64,000 nt of DNA from Prochlorococcus marinus subsp. marinus str. CCMP1375 (GTDB lineage Bacteria > Cyanobacteriota > Cyanobacteriia > PCC-6307 > Cyanobiaceae): assembly GCF_000007925.1 (NCBI RefSeq), contig NC_005042.1, positions 186,001 through 250,000 of the forward strand, written 5' to 3'. Of the stretch, positions 60,621 to 64,000 are shown in pieces. The notes beneath the pieces are model-generated. The model was given only the letters and a program-made list of their open reading frames with translations, did no database searches and was not told the origin of the DNA. Made by a program: the position numbers and the translations under genes. Every line of letters begins with the position of its first letter. The stretch's first letter is position 1.

Positions 60621-61598
60621 TCATGCAGAGTTAATTATTTCTTGGATATTAGGTCCTAGAGGAACAATATTGCTTGGATTAAGTGGGAAAAGTGCACCAA
60701 AATAGTCATTGCGCCAATTTTTGGAATCACAAGTTTTTGATACTTTAGGGAGATTGAAAAAATTTTTTCTCCACTGTAAAAGATTTGGGAATTTAGTTAG
60801 AGGTGATTGATTGCAGCGAAATAATGGAGCATAAACAGATTCCCAACGAATCATTGTTGGGAATAATCTTATGTCAGCAATAGTTAATTTTTCTCCACAT
60901 AACCAAGGCCCCTTTATGGATAGATTTTTTTCTACTATTTTAAGAGAATTGAATAAGGTTTTGCATGCTTCTTCATAGGATCTTTGATTTCTCGCAAAAC
61001 CACATTTATATACACCGTTATTTACTGAATCTTGTAGCAATTCTTGCCAATCCTTAATTTCTTCATGTAGTTCCTTTGGATAAAAGTTGGGAGTACTTTC
61101 TTCGGTTGGCCATATATTTAGCGTTTCTACAAGTTGAGCACTTTCATTGCCAAGTAGTTCTGGGGTTTTTTTATTATTTGGTTTTGGATCTACAAGAACT
61201 GGAACTGTTGCCCTATGAGTTGGTGGGGCATTGCAAAGCTTATAGATTTCTAAAACAGATTTACACCCCTTCCATGAAGGGTCAATTTTCCATAGTCCAG
61301 CTTTAGGATTAGGTTTAGCAATTAGTATGTTCAAGCTTTTATTGAGATCCTTAAGTTCATAGAGCAACCATGTCCTATGTGCCCATGGACAGCTTCGTGC
61401 TACTACAAGCAAAGGGAAATCCTCTGAAGATCTATTGAGAAGGTCCTCAGCTTTAGGTGGCTTTGAATCGAGTGCTTGACTTTGCGTGCGAGTGTAGTTT
61501 CCTTCTGCATCTGCAGGAGCCAGACCATTCATTAGTTGATTCCATTGCCATTTCCAACCCATTCGAGCGGATGCAACTATTGCTGGAGGTATTGACAT
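60621..61598 (-). CDS. Glutathione S-transferase, glutathionyl-hydroquinone reductase (Xi) type
   Basis: The 325-residue protein has the ECM4/Xi-class signature with catalytic Cys70 in ARSCPWAHRTW, followed by a C-terminal helical domain with GPWLCGEKLTIADIRLFPT. Such enzymes remove glutathione from S-glutathionyl hydroquinones. Cyanobacterial members are somewhat divergent; the quinone link is inferred. I start at the ATG at 61598, because the longer frame to 61667 overlaps the divergent gene and lacks conservation in character. It is divergent from the aspartoacylase-like gene by 54 bases. Confidence 0.82.
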   Translation of the reverse strand: MSIPPAIVASARMGWKWQWNQLMNGLAPADAEGNYTRTQSQALDSKPPKAEDLLNRSSEDFPLLVVARSCPWAHRTWLLYELKDLNKSLNILIAKPNPKAGLWKIDPSWKGCKSVLEIYKLCNAPPTHRATVPVLVDPKPNNKKTPELLGNESAQLVETLNIWPTEESTPNFYPKELHEEIKDWQELLQDSVNNGVYKCGFARNQRSYEEACKTLFNSLKIVEKNLSIKGPWLCGEKLTIADIRLFPTMIRWESVYAPLFRCNQSPLTKFPNLLQWRKNFFNLPKVSKTCDSKNWRNDYFGALFPLNPSNIVPLGPNIQEIINSA

Positions 61599-61652
61599 GC
61601 AAAATATTTTGTAGATATTTTCAGATGTAGCGAACAATTTTGATATTCCTTG

Positions 61653-62576
61653 ATGTCTGGCATACAAGTGCTATTGGTTGCAGGTACTCATGGTAATGAA
61701 ATAAATGCGCCTTGGCTTTTTGAACAATGGAAGCAAAAAGATTCTTTAATTAATACACATAACATTAATATTCAAACTGTTATCGGTAATCCTGTAGCAC
61801 TAGAGCAAGGTAAAAGATATGTAGATAGAGATTTAAATAGAAGTTTCAGAAAAGATCTTTTGCTGTCTTCAGATCTTAATGCCGCAGAGCACTTTCGTGC
61901 TTTGGAACTCGTTAGCGAATATGGACCAAATGGCAATAATCCATGTCAAATAGCAATTGATTTTCATAGCACTACATCTTCGATGGGATCTAGTCTTGTG
62001 GTCTATGGGCGACGTCCAGCTGATTTAGCAATAGTCTCACTAATTCAAAATCACCTTGGCCTCCCAATTTATTTGCATGAAGGTGATAATGCTCAGTCAG
62101 GGTTTTTAGTTGAATCTTGGCCTTGTGGCTTTGTGGTTGAAGTAGGTCCTGTGCCCCAGGGTTTACTGCATTTTCAAATTATTAATCAGACTTTGTTGAC
62201 GTTAGATTCGTGTTTAAAAGAAATTTCTAATGTAATTAATTCCAAAACTGTTTACCCAGAGCAGTTAATAGTTCATAGACATTTGAAAAATATTGATTTC
62301 CCTAGAGATTCCTCAGGGGTACCTTCTTCACTAGTGCATAAAGATATTCAAGGTAGAGATTGGTACCCAATAAAGAATGGTCATCCTTTGTTTGAAAGTT
62401 TAAGCGGTGATCTGACACTACTATTAGAGGGGGGCTTAGAAGAGGAGTTTGTTCCAGTATTTATTAATGAGGCTGCCTATGCTGAGAAAAATATTGCAAT
62501 GAGTCTAACCAAGAAGGAAATGTGGGACGTTCAAAAGGATTGGATAAATGACTTGTCCAAATTATTGAATCCTTAA
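61653..62576 (+). CDS. Aspartoacylase-like zinc carboxypeptidase-fold enzyme
   Basis: The 307-residue protein matches the AstE/AspA family: GTHGNE carries the first zinc His and Glu near residue 13, NPVALEQGKRYVDRDLNRSF follows, and IDFHSTTSSMGSS supplies the second His; a catalytic Glu is likely in VEVGPV. The family hydrolyses N-acyl amino acids such as N-acetylaspartate, but the physiological substrate in marine cyanobacteria is unknown to me. The ATG at 61653 is used; a TTG immediately before it is less likely. Confidence 0.82.
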   Translation: MSGIQVLLVAGTHGNEINAPWLFEQWKQKDSLINTHNINIQTVIGNPVALEQGKRYVDRDLNRSFRKDLLLSSDLNAAEHFRALELVSEYGPNGNNPCQIAIDFHSTTSSMGSSLVVYGRRPADLAIVSLIQNHLGLPIYLHEGDNAQSGFLVESWPCGFVVEVGPVPQGLLHFQIINQTLLTLDSCLKEISNVINSKTVYPEQLIVHRHLKNIDFPRDSSGVPSSLVHKDIQGRDWYPIKNGHPLFESLSGDLTLLLEGGLEEEFVPVFINEAAYAEKNIAMSLTKKEMWDVQKDWINDLSKLLNP

Positions 62577-62724
62577 GGAAATGATTTAAAAAGAACAAAA
62601 TATATTGTCTTAATAACAACTTCTTGGTTCAGTACGCAGTTTTGCAAACTTTCATCTAAACTCCTCTTGGCGGATAATATTCGCTCTTACATAATGTCCC
62701 GTTTGGGATTTTTTTCACGTCCTC
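62577..62724 (+). promoter_or_regulatory. psbA promoter and leader region
   Basis: The 148-base spacer has a possible -10 box (GATAAT at 62673-62678) with no convincing -35. Downstream of it, TCCC-GTTT-GGGA (62697-62708) is followed by seven T's (62709-62715), a short terminator-like hairpin inside the leader, 10 bases before the psbA ATG. No Shine-Dalgarno sequence is evident. The promoter call is tentative; the hairpin is visible directly. Confidence 0.45.
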
Positions 62725-63807
62725 ATGACCACCATTAGGCAGCAGCGTTCTTCGTTGCTAAAAGGTTGGCCGCAGTTCTGTGAGTGGGTTACATCCACTG
62801 ATAACCGAATTTATGTCGGTTGGTTCGGTGTATTGATGATTCCTTGCCTTCTAGCGGCAGCTATTTGTTTTGTAGTTGCGTTTATTGCAGCTCCTCCAGT
62901 TGATATTGACGGCATTCGTGAGCCTGTAGCAGGATCTTTCCTTTATGGGAACAACATCATTTCAGGTGCTGTAGTTCCTTCTAGTAATGCAATAGGTCTT
63001 CACTTCTACCCAATTTGGGAAGCTGCAACACTCGATGAGTGGCTTTATAACGGCGGTCCTTACCAGCTTGTTATTTTCCACTTCCTTATTGGTATTTGCG
63101 GTTGGATGGGTCGTCAATGGGAACTTTCATACCGATTAGGTATGCGCCCATGGATCTGTGTTGCTTATTCAGCTCCTGTATCAGCTGCTTTTGCAGTATT
63201 CCTTGTTTACCCATTTGGTCAGGGTTCTTTCTCTGATGGAATGCCTCTAGGGATATCAGGAACATTTAACTTTATGTTTGTGTTCCAAGCAGAGCACAAC
63301 ATACTTATGCATCCTTTCCATATGGCAGGAGTTGCAGGTATGTTTGGCGGAAGCTTGTTTTCAGCTATGCATGGTTCTTTGGTGACTTCTTCACTTATTC
63401 GTGAAACCACCGAGACTGAGTCTCAGAACTATGGTTATAAGTTTGGACAAGAGGAAGAGACCTATAACATCGTTGCAGCTCATGGCTACTTCGGTCGCTT
63501 AATCTTCCAATATGCGAGTTTTAATAACAGCCGCAGTCTTCACTTCTTCTTAGCAATTTTCCCTGTTGTATGTGTTTGGCTAACCTCTATGGGCATTTGC
63601 ACCATGGCGTTTAACCTTAACGGCTTCAACTTTAATCAGTCCGTCGTTGACGCAAATGGCAAGGTTGTTCCTACTTGGGGAGATGTACTTAACCGTGCGA
63701 ACCTAGGCATGGAAGTTATGCACGAGCGTAATGCTCATAATTTCCCTCTTGACCTAGCAGCTGCTGAATCCACCTCTGTGGCTTTAGTTGCTCCTTCAAT
63801 TGGTTGA
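62725..63807 (+). CDS. psbA: Photosystem II reaction-centre protein D1
   Basis: D1 binds the primary PSII cofactors and the Mn cluster. The 360-residue protein is complete: [55 protein letters not shown], the QB-region [16 protein letters not shown] and [10 protein letters not shown], and the C-terminal [13 protein letters not shown] ligand region with a 15-residue processed tail. Standard residue 130 (131 here) is Gln, the low-light/D1:1 type; residue 126 is Trp where many cyanobacteria have Tyr. It is followed by a strong terminator and aroC. Confidence 0.98.
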   Translation: MTTIRQQRSSLLKGWPQFCEWVTSTDNRIYVGWFGVLMIPCLLAAAICFVVAFIAAPPVDIDGIREPVAGSFLYGNNIISGAVVPSSNAIGLHFYPIWEAATLDEWLYNGGPYQLVIFHFLIGICGWMGRQWELSYRLGMRPWICVAYSAPVSAAFAVFLVYPFGQGSFSDGMPLGISGTFNFMFVFQAEHNILMHPFHMAGVAGMFGGSLFSAMHGSLVTSSLIRETTETESQNYGYKFGQEEETYNIVAAHGYFGRLIFQYASFNNSRSLHFFLAIFPVVCVWLTSMGICTMAFNLNGFNFNQSVVDANGKVVPTWGDVLNRANLGMEVMHERNAHNFPLDLAAAESTSVALVAPSIG

Positions 63808-63853
63808 TTTACAAACCTAAGTTGAACAAAAACTTAAATTTATAAGTTTTGAT

Positions 63854-63887
63854 AACCCCTCTTAATTATTTAAGAGGGGTTTTTTTT
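63854..63887 (+). terminator. Intrinsic terminator after psbA
   Basis: AACCCCTCTTA (63854-63864) pairs perfectly with TAAGAGGGGTT (63871-63881), followed by six more T's. It lies 46 bases after the psbA stop and fits a highly expressed monocistronic gene. Confidence 0.92.
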
Positions 63888-63976
63888 GGAAAGAATTATT
63901 TTTTGCTGTTAAATGAGTAATGATTGATTAGTCTTTTTGAAATAACCTCCTAGTTTTTCTGGAGTTTAAGAAATTT

Positions 63977-64000
63977 ATGGGAAGTAGTTTTGGCGATTTA
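63977..64000 (+). CDS. aroC: Start of chorismate synthase (partial)
   Basis: The last 24 bases encode MGSSFGDL from an ATG at 63977. Chorismate synthase proteins begin MGSSFG, and aroC follows psbA in Prochlorococcus genomes as I recall. Only eight codons are visible, so the call rests on this short N-terminus and context. Confidence 0.65.

Noticed and set aside
62690-62708. Possible HLR1 (RpaB) site in the psbA leader, from CTTACATAA
   Set aside because: Only one approximate half-repeat is present and the second direct repeat does not match; it also lies downstream of the likely -10 box.

Overview
The window is a stretch of a small, AT-rich marine picocyanobacterial chromosome. The content points to Prochlorococcus: phylloquinone genes (menA, menC, menE, menI, isochorismate synthase), ndhH, chlM, hemB, CP12, a PSII D1 gene (psbA) followed at once by aroC, the plastid-type regulator Ycf29, and a bicarbonate-uptake cluster, all packed with very short or negative intergenic gaps. 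I cannot fix the strain or ecotype from this sequence. I see no rRNA, tRNA, insertion sequence, prophage, CRISPR array or genomic-island signature; this is core chromosome.

Layout. 1-9 kb: 3' tip of a rhodanese-tailed MoeB/ThiF-like gene, then trpB, a SUI1 factor, cysC, purE, nagA, chlM, ycf29, a cysteine desulfurase, rsmH and ndhH. 9-15 kb: the phylloquinone block (menI on +, menE-menC-menA on -, isochorismate synthase divergent), then gshB-grxC. 15.4-19.2 kb: a co-directional run prfB (with a programmed frameshift), a small DUF3285 protein, ybeY, dgkA, a trpG/pabA-type glutaminase and an exported MBL-fold protein. 19-32 kb: hisC-argS-nadC-mnmE, a DUF2062 protein, selO, rel (ppGpp), a double-ATPase ABC protein, rluD-rbgA. 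32.4-38.9 kb: the only large gap (508 bases before pgk), pgk, an exported unknown, murG, cobD/cobC-type decarboxylase, pyrD, rnhA. 38.9-45.7 kb: the secE-nusG-rplK-rplA-rplJ-rplL cluster with a structured leader before rplJ and a clear terminator after rplL, preceded by a ClpB paralogue and gloA. 45.8-50 kb: eno, a UbiB/ABC1-type kinase and two unknowns. 50-54 kb: a thioredoxin-reductase-like flavoprotein without a recognisable NADPH site, convergent with a compact sulP(bicA-like)-sbtA-sbtB operon. 54-64 kb: hemB, a VOC protein, mutS2, obg, a small unknown, CP12, a DUF2301 membrane protein, a glutathionyl-hydroquinone-reductase-like GST, an aspartoacylase-like enzyme, psbA, and the first codons of aroC.

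How it fits together. Most genes serve photoautotrophic housekeeping: quinone, chlorophyll and heme synthesis, carbon supply (SbtA, SulP) and Calvin-cycle switching (CP12, Pgk), redox and thiol control (glutathione synthesis, glutaredoxin, GST, TrxR-like protein), and translation with ribosome assembly. Regulation visible in the DNA includes the RF2 autoregulatory frameshift, an L10-type leader, several terminators and many translationally coupled junctions. The window does not hold an obvious new multi-gene system. The best leads are individual departures from family norms: the TrxR-like protein, a C-terminally short SbtB, a metal-site-less MBL protein, a CP12 with only one cysteine pair, a MenE with an eroded P-loop, and a few unexplained RNA hairpins. 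All recognition here is by eye from motifs; no database search was run.
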